NCBI RefSeq assembly: GCF_014652355.1
Contig: NZ_BMYQ01000010.1
Coordinates: 62,001 to 126,000, forward strand
Direction: 5' to 3'
DNA length: 64,000 nucleotides
From: Gemmobacter lanyuensis
GTDB lineage: Bacteria > Pseudomonadota > Alphaproteobacteria > Rhodobacterales > Rhodobacteraceae
The translations under genes and the position numbers were made by a program. Shown in pieces: positions 18,323 through 26,944 of the stretch; positions within the stretch are counted from its first letter, which is position 1; every line of letters starts with the position of its first letter. Under the pieces are notes generated by a model. That model saw only the letters and a program-made list of their open reading frames with translations. It made no database searches and had not been told where the DNA came from.

Positions 18323-18781
18323 GTTCTTCCTCCCTTGTTTCGGCGATGATCTTCGCCGTTCCCGGAAGCGATGGCTCCGGGTTGTCCCTTTTTTCGACGT
18401 CTGGCGGCTCCTCCCGCTGCGGGGGTTTTTCCCCTCGCCAAAGGATGCTGCATTTATTTATGACAATAGTCAATATGTTGCAATTTTTATTGTTATTTCA
18501 TTTTATAATGCAAAAACAACATATTGCTACGAATTACGAAGCATGGCCACGCGCACCGCGAATCGCATGAAATACAATGTGTCAATTATTGATGATGTTT
18601 GGTCTATGATGCGGTTGCCACGACATCACCGGGTAGTCCGCCCAAGTACCGACAGTCCCTGCCCCAAGCCGAGGACCGACGCAGATCGCCCCGATCACAG
18701 CGATGGCCGGTGTAAATTTCCGGCCCCTCAGTGGGCTTCAGCGCGATGTGACGCCACGGGCAAAGGCGCGCATCGCCGCCG
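18323..18781. other. Intergenic region with AT-rich promoter pocket
   Basis: No gene is supported here. About 18440-18540 is strikingly AT-rich against the GC-rich background and must contain the promoter for module 2 on the minus strand. It also holds a long-spaced inverted repeat, listed separately. The part from 18600 to 18781 is GC-rich and lies downstream of the isomerase gene ending at 18782; I see no clear terminator in it. Confidence 0.6.
18471..18526. promoter_or_regulatory. Widely spaced inverted repeat upstream of module 2
   Basis: CAATATGTTG (18471-18480) and its exact reverse complement CAACATATTG (18517-18526) are separated by 36 bp of AT-rich DNA, 149 bp upstream of the binding-protein start. 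The spacing suits two half-sites or DNA looping. Inside, GCAATTTTTATTGT (18480-18493) loosely resembles the GCAA-N6-TTGC element at iolD. No regulator gene adjoins module 2. Confidence 0.4.
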
Positions 18782-19606
18782 TCATTGACCCGCGCCGCTG
18801 GCAGCGGCAACAAAATCGAGGCTGGCCCGCAGGCGCGCCGCCAATTGGGGATCAGATTGCACCGAGGGGCTGAAAGGCTCCATCGAGACAAACCCGTCAT
18901 AGCCCGCAGCCCGCAGCGCCCGCAGTTGGCCGATGTTGCCGACGCGATCATCAAGGAAAACGAGCCCGCGGTCGGGTTCATTCAGATCCCCCGGCGCAAG
19001 ATCGGCGCGCGGAATGCCCGAGATATGGACCAGTCCGATCCGGTCGGGAAACACCGCGCTATCCCCGCAGCGATAATACTGGAACGTGTCGAAGCACAGC
19101 TGGTAGACGTCCCATCCATCGACATCGGACACGGCGGCAACCGCCACATCCTGTCGCGTCAGGGTCGAACCGCGCATCCCGAGCGGCTCAACATATCCGA
19201 TCATCCCGTGATCCATCAGGATCGGACGCAGATTTTGCAGGGCGGTACGAAGGTTGCGTGCGCTCTCCGCCTCTGACCAGCCGTGGCCGGGATCATGCAC
19301 CGGGCACAGCACCACCCCCGGCGCACCCAGGGCCGCGGCATAGGCGATGATCCGTTCGGCCTCAACGGCCCGAGCGGGCGACCAGTCATTGAAGCGTTGC
19401 AGCGCGTTGACCGAGGCGATGGCCAGCCCTGCCCCATCAACCCGCGCGCGGACCTCGGCTGCAGGCGTGCCATCGGCGAATTCGCGGCCTTCGATATCAT
19501 TGCGGATCTCGACCGCCTGCGCCCCGGCGGCCACCGCAAGCGCAAGGAAGTCCGTCAGCGGCAACTGCGGCGCGCAGGTGCGGTTCAGGGCAAGGCGGAG
19601 GGGCAT
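18782..19606 (-). CDS. IolI-like 2-keto-myo-inositol isomerase (TIM barrel)
   Basis: A 274-residue TIM barrel that resembles IolI, which converts 2-keto-myo-inositol to 1-keto-D-chiro-inositol. Features include the N-terminal LALNRTCAP, the AVEIRND strand, IGYVEPLG with a metal-site Glu (about 138), CFDTFQYYRCGD, VHISGIPR and the C-terminal VSMEPFSPSV Glu. It is the last gene of a six-gene minus-strand operon and lies 27 bp after the upstream dehydrogenase gene. IolI and related epimerases overlap in sequence, so the exact isomer handled is uncertain. Confidence 0.75.
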   Translation of the reverse strand: MPLRLALNRTCAPQLPLTDFLALAVAAGAQAVEIRNDIEGREFADGTPAAEVRARVDGAGLAIASVNALQRFNDWSPARAVEAERIIAYAAALGAPGVVLCPVHDPGHGWSEAESARNLRTALQNLRPILMDHGMIGYVEPLGMRGSTLTRQDVAVAAVSDVDGWDVYQLCFDTFQYYRCGDSAVFPDRIGLVHISGIPRADLAPGDLNEPDRGLVFLDDRVGNIGQLRALRAAGYDGFVSMEPFSPSVQSDPQLAARLRASLDFVAAASGAGQ

Positions 19607-19633
19607 CTTCGAATCCTTCGGTCAAGGCAGATG

Positions 19634-20608
19634 TCAGCGGTAGAAATCGGGGCGCGGGGCAAGCGTGAGCGACACCTTGCCGCAACCCCCCAATGCCGCC
19701 ACGATCTGCTCTGCAATGGTCGTTGCAACATACCCATCCCAGGCCGAAGCCCCGACCGGCACCCCTGTCGAAACCGAGCGCACCCAGGCCCCCATCTGAC
19801 GGCGATAGGCATCCCGGAAGCGTGGCACCCAGTTCTCCGAGTAGCGGTGACCATGCTGCATCGCGCTGTTCGTCAGCATGACCGCAGGTTGGGCCATCTC
19901 TACCGTGCCGCTTCGGCCGACGATCTGGGCATGGACGTGATAGCCGTAGCACGCATTCATGAAGACCTCGGTCGAAATCAGTTCGCCCCGCTCCGTCTCT
20001 AGCGTGATCAGCAGGGGGTCACGGCCGGGGGCGGCATGAACCATGGCTGAAACGGGTTCGGACCCAAGCAACCAACGACTGATGTCGATCTCATGCACGA
20101 AGGAATTGGTGATTGCCATTGCGCCGGTGAACCAGTCTGGCGCCCCGGCGTTGCGGTGAGTGTTGTGCAGCAGCACGGGTGGGCCGATCAGCCCATCCTC
20201 GGTGCTGCGCTTCATGTCGCAATAGGCGGGATCGAAACGCCGCATATAGCCCACCTGCAAAAGCCTGCGCCCAACGCCCGCCTCCGCGTTGACGATCTGC
20301 AGGGCTTCCCCGGCCGTCAGGGCAAGCGGTTTTTCGCACAAGGCCGGTTTACCCGCCGCAAGACAGGCCAGCGCCAGCCCCGCATGTGTCGCGTCGGGCG
20401 ATGCAATGACCACCGCCTCGACCCGGTCCGAGGCGATCAGCGCGAAGGGATCGTCAAAGACATCTGCCCCCGCGGCCAGCGTGCGGGCCCGCGCAGCATC
20501 GGCGTCGCAAATGGCCACCACCGCAGCCCCCGCGGTTTCCTCGCGCAAGAGGCGCAGATGTTCGGCCCCCATCACGCCCAGACCGATGACCCCGACCTGC
20601 AGGGTCAT
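19634..20608 (-). CDS. Gfo/Idh/MocA oxidoreductase, inositol-dehydrogenase-like
   Basis: A 324-residue dehydrogenase with GVIGLGVMGAEHL at 6-18, CEKPLALTAGE and the catalytic-type segment NSFVHEIDISRWLLG. It begins with the ATGA overlap at the end of the preceding oxidoreductase gene. The pattern GYMRRFDPAY and ending LAPRPDFYR is shared with the oxidoreductase at 32653-33651 (ending MQKPEFYK), so the two form a subfamily distinct from IolG at 4717. Probably oxidises an inositol isomer or derivative to its ketone. Confidence 0.85.
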   Translation of the reverse strand: MTLQVGVIGLGVMGAEHLRLLREETAGAAVVAICDADAARARTLAAGADVFDDPFALIASDRVEAVVIASPDATHAGLALACLAAGKPALCEKPLALTAGEALQIVNAEAGVGRRLLQVGYMRRFDPAYCDMKRSTEDGLIGPPVLLHNTHRNAGAPDWFTGAMAITNSFVHEIDISRWLLGSEPVSAMVHAAPGRDPLLITLETERGELISTEVFMNACYGYHVHAQIVGRSGTVEMAQPAVMLTNSAMQHGHRYSENWVPRFRDAYRRQMGAWVRSVSTGVPVGASAWDGYVATTIAEQIVAALGGCGKVSLTLAPRPDFYR

Positions 20609-21723
20609 TGCACATCCCTCCAGCGCTGGTCGCGGCTGCTGGTCTGGATCGCTTCCACCAGCGTCTGGATGCGAAGCCCCTTGCGGAAGTTGAAAGGCTC
20701 TGCCGTCTTGCCTGCAATGGCATTGACATAGCCTGCAACCTCGATCGCCTTCAGATCGTTGAAGCCCAGCTGATGGCCCGGCGCGACACAGAAGAGGCCA
20801 TAGGGCGCATGGTCCGGCCCCGCCTCGATCCGGCGGAACCCCTGCCGACCTTTGGCATCGGCGGTGCTGTAGTAGTGCAGGACGTTGAAGTGTTCCTGGC
20901 TGAAGGCGAGCGCGCCCTTGGTGCCGTAGATTTCAAAATCATGCTGCATCTTGCGCCCGGTGGCGATCCAGTTGCCCTCTATGCTGCCGGTCGCGCCGTT
21001 TTCAAACCGCAGGAAGGCGCGGCCCACATCATCGGTCACCACCTCGCGCCGCCCCCCTTTGCCATCAGGGCGGGTCGCGATCATGGTGACGCAATCGCCC
21101 ATCACGCGGGTGATCGGGCCACAAAGGAATTCGGCCGTGGCAAGGGCGTGGCTACCGATATCGGCCAGCGCCCCGCCCCCGGCGGGATCATGGCGAAAGG
21201 TAAAGGCGCCCTCGGCATCGGCCATGTAATCTTCGCAATGGATGCCGCGATAGCCGCGGATTTCCCCCAGTTCGCCTGCGGCGATCATCTCACGTGCAAG
21301 GCCGATCATCGGGTTGCAAAGGTAGTTGAACCCGACTTGCGTCTTCACGCCCGCCGCCTCGGCCGCCAGCGCCATTTCCCGCGCATCTGCCGCAAGGGGG
21401 GCCAGCGGTTTTTCGCAATAGACATGCTTGCCCGCCCGGATCGCGGCCAGCGACATCTCCTTGTGCAGGGCATTGGGGGCGGTGATGTCCACGACGTCGA
21501 TCTCGGGGTTGTCGATGATGCGCCGCCAGTCAGCGGTGGCATGGGCAAAGCCGAAGGCCGCCGCCGCCCGGGCCGCCGCTTCCGGGGTGATATCGGCCAC
21601 GGTATGCAGCTCAAGCTCATAGGGCAGGTCGAAGACGCGAGGAGCCGAGGCAAAGCCGAAAACATGGGTCTTGCCCATGAAGCCCGTGCCGATCAGGCCG
21701 ATACGCAGTTTGGGTTTGGTCAT
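20605..21723 (-). CDS. Gfo/Idh/MocA oxidoreductase, long form
   Basis: A 372-residue dehydrogenase. GLIGTGFMGKTHVFGF is the Rossmann motif, CEKPLAPLAADARE the Lys-Pro loop, and GGALADIGSHALATAEFLCG the catalytic region. The C-terminal SDAK-like block APGHQLGFNDLKAIEVAGYVNAIAG with NFRKGLRIQTLVEAI is typical of the YcjS/scyllo-inositol-type branch of the family. Both ends overlap neighbours by 4 bp (ATGA), so translation is coupled to the hydroxyacid dehydrogenase upstream and the second dehydrogenase downstream. Substrate unknown; a ring polyol or a gluco-configured sugar is likely. Confidence 0.85.
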   Translation of the reverse strand: MTKPKLRIGLIGTGFMGKTHVFGFASAPRVFDLPYELELHTVADITPEAAARAAAAFGFAHATADWRRIIDNPEIDVVDITAPNALHKEMSLAAIRAGKHVYCEKPLAPLAADAREMALAAEAAGVKTQVGFNYLCNPMIGLAREMIAAGELGEIRGYRGIHCEDYMADAEGAFTFRHDPAGGGALADIGSHALATAEFLCGPITRVMGDCVTMIATRPDGKGGRREVVTDDVGRAFLRFENGATGSIEGNWIATGRKMQHDFEIYGTKGALAFSQEHFNVLHYYSTADAKGRQGFRRIEAGPDHAPYGLFCVAPGHQLGFNDLKAIEVAGYVNAIAGKTAEPFNFRKGLRIQTLVEAIQTSSRDQRWRDVQ

Positions 21724-22700
21724 TTCACATCTTCCCGGCGGGCGATCCCCGCACGATTGACGACAAGCGCGGGATCAAGCTGCCCCGCAAAGAAATCGAG
21801 CACGTTCTGCACCGAATGCACGGCAAGCCGCTCGGCGCCCTCGGCTGTCAGCCCGCCGATATGGGGCGAGAGCAGCACCTGGTCGAACGCCAGAAGCGGA
21901 TGGTCCGGCGCAGGCGGTTCATCGTCAAAGACATCAAGCCCCGCCGCCCCGATACGCCCCGCGCGCAGCGCCGCAGCCAGTGCGGCTTCATCGACGATCC
22001 CGCCCCGCGCGGTGTTGACCAGCACGGCACCGGGCTTGACCCGCGCAAGCTCGACCGCTCCGATCACCGGGCGGTCAGCGCGGGGCATATGAACCGAGAT
22101 CACATCCGCCTGCGCCAGCGCATCCGCCAGATCGCCGACCGGGCGGACCGGCCCCGGGGGCCAGCCCTGCCGTTCCAGCCAGGGATCATGGGCAATGACG
22201 GTCATGCCAAAGGCCGCGGCCAGACCCGCAAGATGGCGCCCGATGCGACCATAGCCCAGCACCAACAGCGTCTTGCCCCGCACCTCGGCCGCCTCGAGCC
22301 GGTTGCGCCACCCCCAGAATGCGGGGTCGCGCACGGCCCTGTCGGCACGCAGGACGCGCTTGGTGGCGGCCAGGATCATCATCATCGCATGCTCTGCCAC
22401 GGCCACGGTGTTCACATCGCCCACCACGGCCAGCGCGATCCCCCGCGCCTCAAGGGCGGCTACATCGACGGCATCGAACCCCACCCCGTGGCGCGAAACG
22501 ATCTTCAGCCGCCCGGCCTCGGCGATGGTCGCGGCACGCAGCGGTTGGGTCCGCAGGATCAGCGCATCTGCCGCCCCGATCCGCGCGGCGTAAGAGGGTT
22601 CAGAAACCTCCTCGACCAGATCGAACGTCACGTCCGGGGAATCCTGCAAGAGGCGCAGGCCCGAAGGGTGGATCTGGCCTGCGACCAACACATGCGGCAT
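21720..22700 (-). CDS. D-isomer-specific 2-hydroxyacid dehydrogenase
   Basis: A 326-residue NAD(P)-dependent enzyme. It shows the NAD-binding VLGYGRIGRHLAGLA near 149, the arginine in NTARGGIVDE, the Glu/His catalytic pair in the DVFDDEPP and LSPHIGGLT blocks near 270-290. It reduces a 2-keto acid such as hydroxypyruvate or glyoxylate, or a ketoacid released by the aldolase encoded just upstream. The start overlaps the aldolase stop (TGATG). Confidence 0.85.
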   Translation of the reverse strand: MPHVLVAGQIHPSGLRLLQDSPDVTFDLVEEVSEPSYAARIGAADALILRTQPLRAATIAEAGRLKIVSRHGVGFDAVDVAALEARGIALAVVGDVNTVAVAEHAMMMILAATKRVLRADRAVRDPAFWGWRNRLEAAEVRGKTLLVLGYGRIGRHLAGLAAAFGMTVIAHDPWLERQGWPPGPVRPVGDLADALAQADVISVHMPRADRPVIGAVELARVKPGAVLVNTARGGIVDEAALAAALRAGRIGAAGLDVFDDEPPAPDHPLLAFDQVLLSPHIGGLTAEGAERLAVHSVQNVLDFFAGQLDPALVVNRAGIARREDVK

Positions 22701-23509
22701 CAGTAGCCCCCCTTTTCATTCGGGCGCGCGATGCCCTCGGTGGCCTTGCGGAACCCTGCCACGGCAGCCCCGGCGGCAGCGGCCAGAAAGCGGCTGTCCC
22801 CCCCGACGGTGGTCAGATCAAACCCCCAGCCGATGGCGCGGGCGGCATATTCCGGCGTGCCGCAATGCAGGCCCGCGCGCAGACCATGGGCGCGACAGGC
22901 GGCAACGATGGTCTGCAGAGCGGCGATCATTTCCGGCTCTTCCCGGTCGAAGCCGGGCGCAAGCCGCCCCTGAGTGAGCGAGAGCGTCAGATCTGCCGGA
23001 CCGACATACAGCCCGTCCAGACCCGGCGTGGCGGCAATGGCGTCAAGGTTCGCCATGCCCTCGGCGGTTTCAATCATGGCAAAGGCAAGGATCTGGTCAT
23101 TGGCCTCGGCCGCGTAATTCGCACCGGCGGCAAAGGACACGCGCGTGGGGCCGAAGCTGCGCTGCCCCAGCGGCGGATAGCGCAGATAGCTGACAAACCG
23201 GGCTGCCTCTGCAGCCGTGTTCACCATGGGGCAGATGATGCCATAGGCCCCGGCGTCCAGCGCTTTCATGATGATGCCGGGTTCCAGCCAGGGCACGCGC
23301 GCCATCAGCGTGGCCCCGCTCGCGCGCATTGCCTGGAACATGGGCAAGAGGGCGCTGTAATCCAGCGCGCCGTGCTGCATGTCGATGGTCAGGCTGTCAA
23401 ACCCCTGCGCCGCCATGATTTCTGCCGTGAACGGATTGCCGATGCTGCACCAGCCGTTCAAGGCGGGCCGTCCCTCGGCCCAGATCTGTTTCAACCTGTT
23501 CGGGATCAT
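22700..23509 (-). CDS. HpcH/HpaI-type 2-keto acid aldolase
   Basis: A 269-residue class II, pyruvate-dependent aldolase. Signatures are TIDMQHGALDY with the catalytic His near 48, a metal-ligand Glu in FAMIETAEG near 145, and GLYVGPADL with the second metal ligand Asp near 170. It cleaves a 2-keto-3-deoxy sugar acid or 4-hydroxy-2-keto acid to pyruvate and an aldehyde. ATG 23509 overlaps the aldehyde dehydrogenase stop as ATGA; a GTG two codons upstream is an alternative. The aldehyde could be oxidised by the dehydrogenase encoded immediately upstream. Confidence 0.85.
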   Translation of the reverse strand: MIPNRLKQIWAEGRPALNGWCSIGNPFTAEIMAAQGFDSLTIDMQHGALDYSALLPMFQAMRASGATLMARVPWLEPGIIMKALDAGAYGIICPMVNTAAEAARFVSYLRYPPLGQRSFGPTRVSFAAGANYAAEANDQILAFAMIETAEGMANLDAIAATPGLDGLYVGPADLTLSLTQGRLAPGFDREEPEMIAALQTIVAACRAHGLRAGLHCGTPEYAARAIGWGFDLTTVGGDSRFLAAAAGAAVAGFRKATEGIARPNEKGGY

Positions 23510-24948
23510 GCCCACACCATTTGGCTGGATTTCACATCAAGGTAATCGCGGATGCCTTCGGCCCCGCCTTCGCGGCCCATTCCGGAATGGTTGGTGCCGC
23601 CAAAGGGGGCTTCCGAGGCCGCCATGGCGAAAGAATTGATCCCCACCATCCCCGCCTTCAGCCCCGCGACCATGCGGCGCGCGCGGGCCGGGCTGCGGGT
23701 GAAGGCATAGGCAGACAGGCCCATGTCGCTGGCATTGGCGCGGGCCAGCGCCTCATCCTCGGTCCGGAAGGCGCTGATCGCGGCGATGGGGCCAAAGTTT
23801 TCTTCGGCCATGACCGGCATGTCATCGGTGCAATGCGTCAGCACGGTGGGTTCAAAGAAATGGCCGGTGTTGAAGCCCGGCGCCCTTTGCCCGCCCGTCG
23901 CCAGCTGCGCCCCCGCCGCCAGCGCCCCGGAAACGATACGCTCCATTTCCGCCAGACGCCCCGCATTGATCAGCGGCCCCATGCCCACCGCAGGGTCCAG
24001 CCCATCGCCCAGCCGGATCGCCCGCGCACGGCGGACAAAGCCTTCGACAAAGGCATCCTGCAGGCTCTCATGCACATAAAACCGGTCACCCGTGACGCAG
24101 ACCTGCCCGGCATTGGCGAATTTCGTCGGCACGCACAGGTCAAGCGCCGCCTCCAGATCGCAATCCTCATGCAGGATGACCGGGGCATTGCCGCCAAGCT
24201 CCATCGACACCTTTTTCAGCGTCGCCGCCGCATCGCGGATCATCTGCTGGCCCACGCGGGTCGATCCGGTCAGGCTGACCTTGCGGACCCGCTTGTCAGC
24301 CATCAGCGGCGCATAGGTCGCGGCGGTGGGGCCGATGATCAGGTTGACTGCACCGGCGGGCAGGGTTCCCGCGCGGATGCAGTCAACCATCACCATCGCC
24401 ACGCCCGGTGTCTGCGAGGACGGGCGCAGGATGACCGAACAGCCTGCCGCAAGGGCGGGAGCGACCTTGCGCGCAATCAGGGCTGCCGGGAAATTCCAGG
24501 CGGTGAAGGCCGCCACGATGCCGACGGGTTCATGATGCACCTCGAACCGCCCGTTCGGCACGCGGCTTTCGACGATGCGGCCATAGATGCGGCGGGCCTC
24601 TTCGGCATACCAGCGGAACTGATCGATGCTGAGACCCCATTCCCGGCCCGCCTGGGCGATGGGTTTCCCCGTCTCGGTCGAGATCATGCGCGCCGCCTCA
24701 TCGGCGCGGCGGGTCATTTCATCGGCGATGCGGTGCAGGGCCTCGGCGCGGTCGAAGGCCGGGGTGGCTGACCAGACGGCAAGGCCCCTTGCAGCCGCCT
24801 CGATCGCGGCGGCGGTATCGGCTGCGGATGCCACCGGGCATTGACCCAGGGGCTGTTCCGTCACGGGGCTGAACACCGGCGCCGTGGCCCCGCCGCTCGC
24901 CGCGCACCAGGTGCCACCGATGTAAAGCCCGAACCCTGCGTAGATCAC
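23506..24948 (-). CDS. NAD(P)-dependent aldehyde dehydrogenase
   Basis: A 480-residue ALDH of the succinate-semialdehyde/glycolaldehyde type. The oxyanion Asn in AWNFPAA, the coenzyme-loop SLTGSTRVGQQM, the general-base Glu in MELGGNAPV and the catalytic Cys in NAGQVCVTGDRF are all present, as is the C-terminal PFGGTNHSGMGREGG. The start is a GTG 7 bases after GGGAGG. It is first in the six-gene operon and divergent from iolD across a shared promoter region, suggesting that it belongs to the inositol regulon. The exact aldehyde is unknown. Confidence 0.9.
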   Translation of the reverse strand: MIYAGFGLYIGGTWCAASGGATAPVFSPVTEQPLGQCPVASAADTAAAIEAAARGLAVWSATPAFDRAEALHRIADEMTRRADEAARMISTETGKPIAQAGREWGLSIDQFRWYAEEARRIYGRIVESRVPNGRFEVHHEPVGIVAAFTAWNFPAALIARKVAPALAAGCSVILRPSSQTPGVAMVMVDCIRAGTLPAGAVNLIIGPTAATYAPLMADKRVRKVSLTGSTRVGQQMIRDAAATLKKVSMELGGNAPVILHEDCDLEAALDLCVPTKFANAGQVCVTGDRFYVHESLQDAFVEGFVRRARAIRLGDGLDPAVGMGPLINAGRLAEMERIVSGALAAGAQLATGGQRAPGFNTGHFFEPTVLTHCTDDMPVMAEENFGPIAAISAFRTEDEALARANASDMGLSAYAFTRSPARARRMVAGLKAGMVGINSFAMAASEAPFGGTNHSGMGREGGAEGIRDYLDVKSSQMVWA

Positions 24949-24973
24949 CTTGCATCCTCCCGATTCATCTTAT

Positions 24974-24987
24974 GCAATATTCATTGC
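24974..24987. promoter_or_regulatory. Operator-like inverted repeat GCAAT-N4-ATTGC in the iolD promoter
   Basis: GCAATATTCATTGC has 5-bp perfect arms around ATTC. Its core AATATTCATT is identical to the GGAATATTCATTCC element upstream of iolG. It overlaps a candidate -35 box TTGCCA (24984-24989) that precedes the TATAAT at 25009, so a bound repressor would block transcription. IolR is the obvious candidate. Confidence 0.5.
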
Positions 24988-25014
24988 CAATAACATCTAT
25001 TGTCAACTTATAAT
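24984..25014 (+). promoter_or_regulatory. Candidate iolD promoter
   Basis: TTGCCA (-35, 24984-24989) and a perfect TATAAT (-10, 25009-25014) are 19 bp apart, slightly longer than ideal. The start codon of iolD follows at 25058 behind GAGGGAGGAGG. Confidence 0.5.
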
Positions 25015-25057
25015 GCTCACCATTATGGTCACGACGCATATCGAGGGAGGAGGCATC

Positions 25058-26929
25058 ATGGAACGCTCGACGATTCGCCTGACGATGGCGCAGGCGCTGG
25101 TGCGCTGGTTGACAGTGCAATTCACCGAAATTGACGGCCAGCGCGTGCCGCTGTTCGGCGGGGTGTTCGGGATTTTCGGCCATGGCAATGTGACCTGCCT
25201 GTCCGAGGCGCTGGAGGGCGTGCAGGATCGCCTGCCCACTTGGCGGGGGCAAAACGAACAGTCCATGGCCTTGGCGGCCATCGGCTTTGCCAAGGCCAAG
25301 CGGCGGCGGCAGATCATGGTGGCGACATCATCCATCGGGCCGGGCGCGCTGAATATGGTGACGGCGGCGGGAACGGCCCATGCCAATCGCCTGCCGGTGC
25401 TGTTGATTGCGGGCGATACCTTCACCAACCGCCTGCCCGACCCGGTGCTGCAGCAGCTTGAGCATTTCAACAACCCCACCCTCACCGCCAATGACGCCTT
25501 CAAGGCAGTGACACGTTACTGGGACCGCATCACCCACCCCGCGCAGATCATCAGCTCACTCCCGCAGGCGGTGTCGGCCATGCTGGACCCGGCAGATTGT
25601 GGCCCCGCCTTCATCGGCCTGCCGCAGGATACGCAGGAAATTGCCTTCGACTATCCGGTTGAATTCTTTGAAGACCGCCTGTGGCGCATCCCCCGCCCCC
25701 GCGCCGACCGTCAGGCGGTGATCGAGGCTGCCGCCCTGCTGCGGACGGCGCAAAAGCCGCTGATCGTCTCTGGCGGGGGCGTGCGCTATTCCGGGGCCGA
25801 GGATGCGCTCGCCCGCTTTGCCGCCGCGCGCGGCATCCCGGTGGTGGAAACCATCGCGGGGAAAGGCGGGCTGACGCATTACCACCCGGTCCATGCCGGG
25901 CCGATCGGGATTGTCGGCTCCACCAGCGCCAACAGCCTTGCGGCAGAGGCGGATGTGATCCTGGCCATCGGAACGCGGTTGCAGGATTTCACCACCGGAT
26001 CATGGACGGCCTTCGCGCGCGACGCCCGCTTCATCGCCATCAATGCCGCGCGCCATGATGCGGTCAAGCATCGGGCGCTGGCGGTGCAGGGCGATGCGCT
26101 GGAAACCATCGGGGATCTGGATCAGGCGCTGGGATCCTGGGTTGCCCCCGCCGCTCACCTGCCCCGCGCCAAGGCCCTGTTTGCCGAATGGGATGCGCTG
26201 CTCGACAGCCATCAGGCGCCGACCAATGCGCCGATCCCAACCTATGCCCAGGTGGTGCAAGTGGTGAATGCGGCCGCGGGCGAGACGGATACCCTGATTT
26301 CCGCCGCTGGTGGCATCCCCGGGGAAGTGGCGAAGGGGTGGCGCGTCAAGGCGCCCAATACCTTCGATCTGGAATTCGGCTTTTCCTGCATGGGCTATGA
26401 AATTGCCGCGGGCTGGGGCTGCGCCATGGCGCAGGACGGCCCCGGCGCCGCCGGCGGCACCCCCATCGTAATGCTGGGCGACGGCACCTACATGATGATG
26501 AATTCCGACATCTATTCGGCCGTCCTTTCGGGCCACAAGATGATCGTCATCGTCTGCGACAATGGCGGTTATGCCGTGATCAGCCGCTTGCAACAGTTCA
26601 AGGGCGTGCCGGGTTTCAACAATCTGCTCAAGGACTGCCGTATCCAGACCCCCGAGAACCCGCTGCATGTGGATTTCGCTGCCCATGCTGCCGCCATGGG
26701 TGCGGCAACACGCCAGTGCCACAGTCTTGCAGATCTGGCCGCAGCACTCCAATGGGCCAAGGGCAATGACCGCACCACAGTTCTGTCCATCGTGACCGAT
26801 GCCTATGCCTGGGTGCCGGGTGATGCTGATTGGGATGTGGGCGTCCCCGAGGTGTCGGAACGCGACAGCGTCCGGCAGGCCCGCGCCCAGCAAGATGCCA
26901 TCCGCGCCAAGCAGCGCATCGGAATTTGA
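25058..26929 (+). CDS. iolD: 3D-(3,5/4)-trihydroxycyclohexane-1,2-dione acylhydrolase
   Basis: A 623-residue thiamine-diphosphate enzyme that opens the inositol ring by hydrolysing the dione made by IolE. N-terminal region FGGVFGIFGHGNVTCL, the glutamate-bearing WRGQNEQSMALAAIGFAKA, a central domain, and the ThDP/Mg motif MLGDGTYMMMNSDIYSAV near 495-515 are all visible, plus the family C-terminus PGDADWDVGVPEVSE. The ATG at 25058 follows GAGGGAGGAGGCATC; an upstream in-frame ATG at 24950 would run through the promoter. iolE follows after 15 bp. Confidence 0.95.
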   Translation: MERSTIRLTMAQALVRWLTVQFTEIDGQRVPLFGGVFGIFGHGNVTCLSEALEGVQDRLPTWRGQNEQSMALAAIGFAKAKRRRQIMVATSSIGPGALNMVTAAGTAHANRLPVLLIAGDTFTNRLPDPVLQQLEHFNNPTLTANDAFKAVTRYWDRITHPAQIISSLPQAVSAMLDPADCGPAFIGLPQDTQEIAFDYPVEFFEDRLWRIPRPRADRQAVIEAAALLRTAQKPLIVSGGGVRYSGAEDALARFAAARGIPVVETIAGKGGLTHYHPVHAGPIGIVGSTSANSLAAEADVILAIGTRLQDFTTGSWTAFARDARFIAINAARHDAVKHRALAVQGDALETIGDLDQALGSWVAPAAHLPRAKALFAEWDALLDSHQAPTNAPIPTYAQVVQVVNAAAGETDTLISAAGGIPGEVAKGWRVKAPNTFDLEFGFSCMGYEIAAGWGCAMAQDGPGAAGGTPIVMLGDGTYMMMNSDIYSAVLSGHKMIVIVCDNGGYAVISRLQQFKGVPGFNNLLKDCRIQTPENPLHVDFAAHAAAMGAATRQCHSLADLAAALQWAKGNDRTTVLSIVTDAYAWVPGDADWDVGVPEVSERDSVRQARAQQDAIRAKQRIGI

Positions 26930-26944
26930 ACGAGGGTTACAAAG

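Noticed and set aside
18147-18788. 213-codon plus-strand frame across the AT-rich region
   Set aside because: It starts antisense to the binding-protein gene and crosses the promoter pocket; its translation has no recognisable domain.
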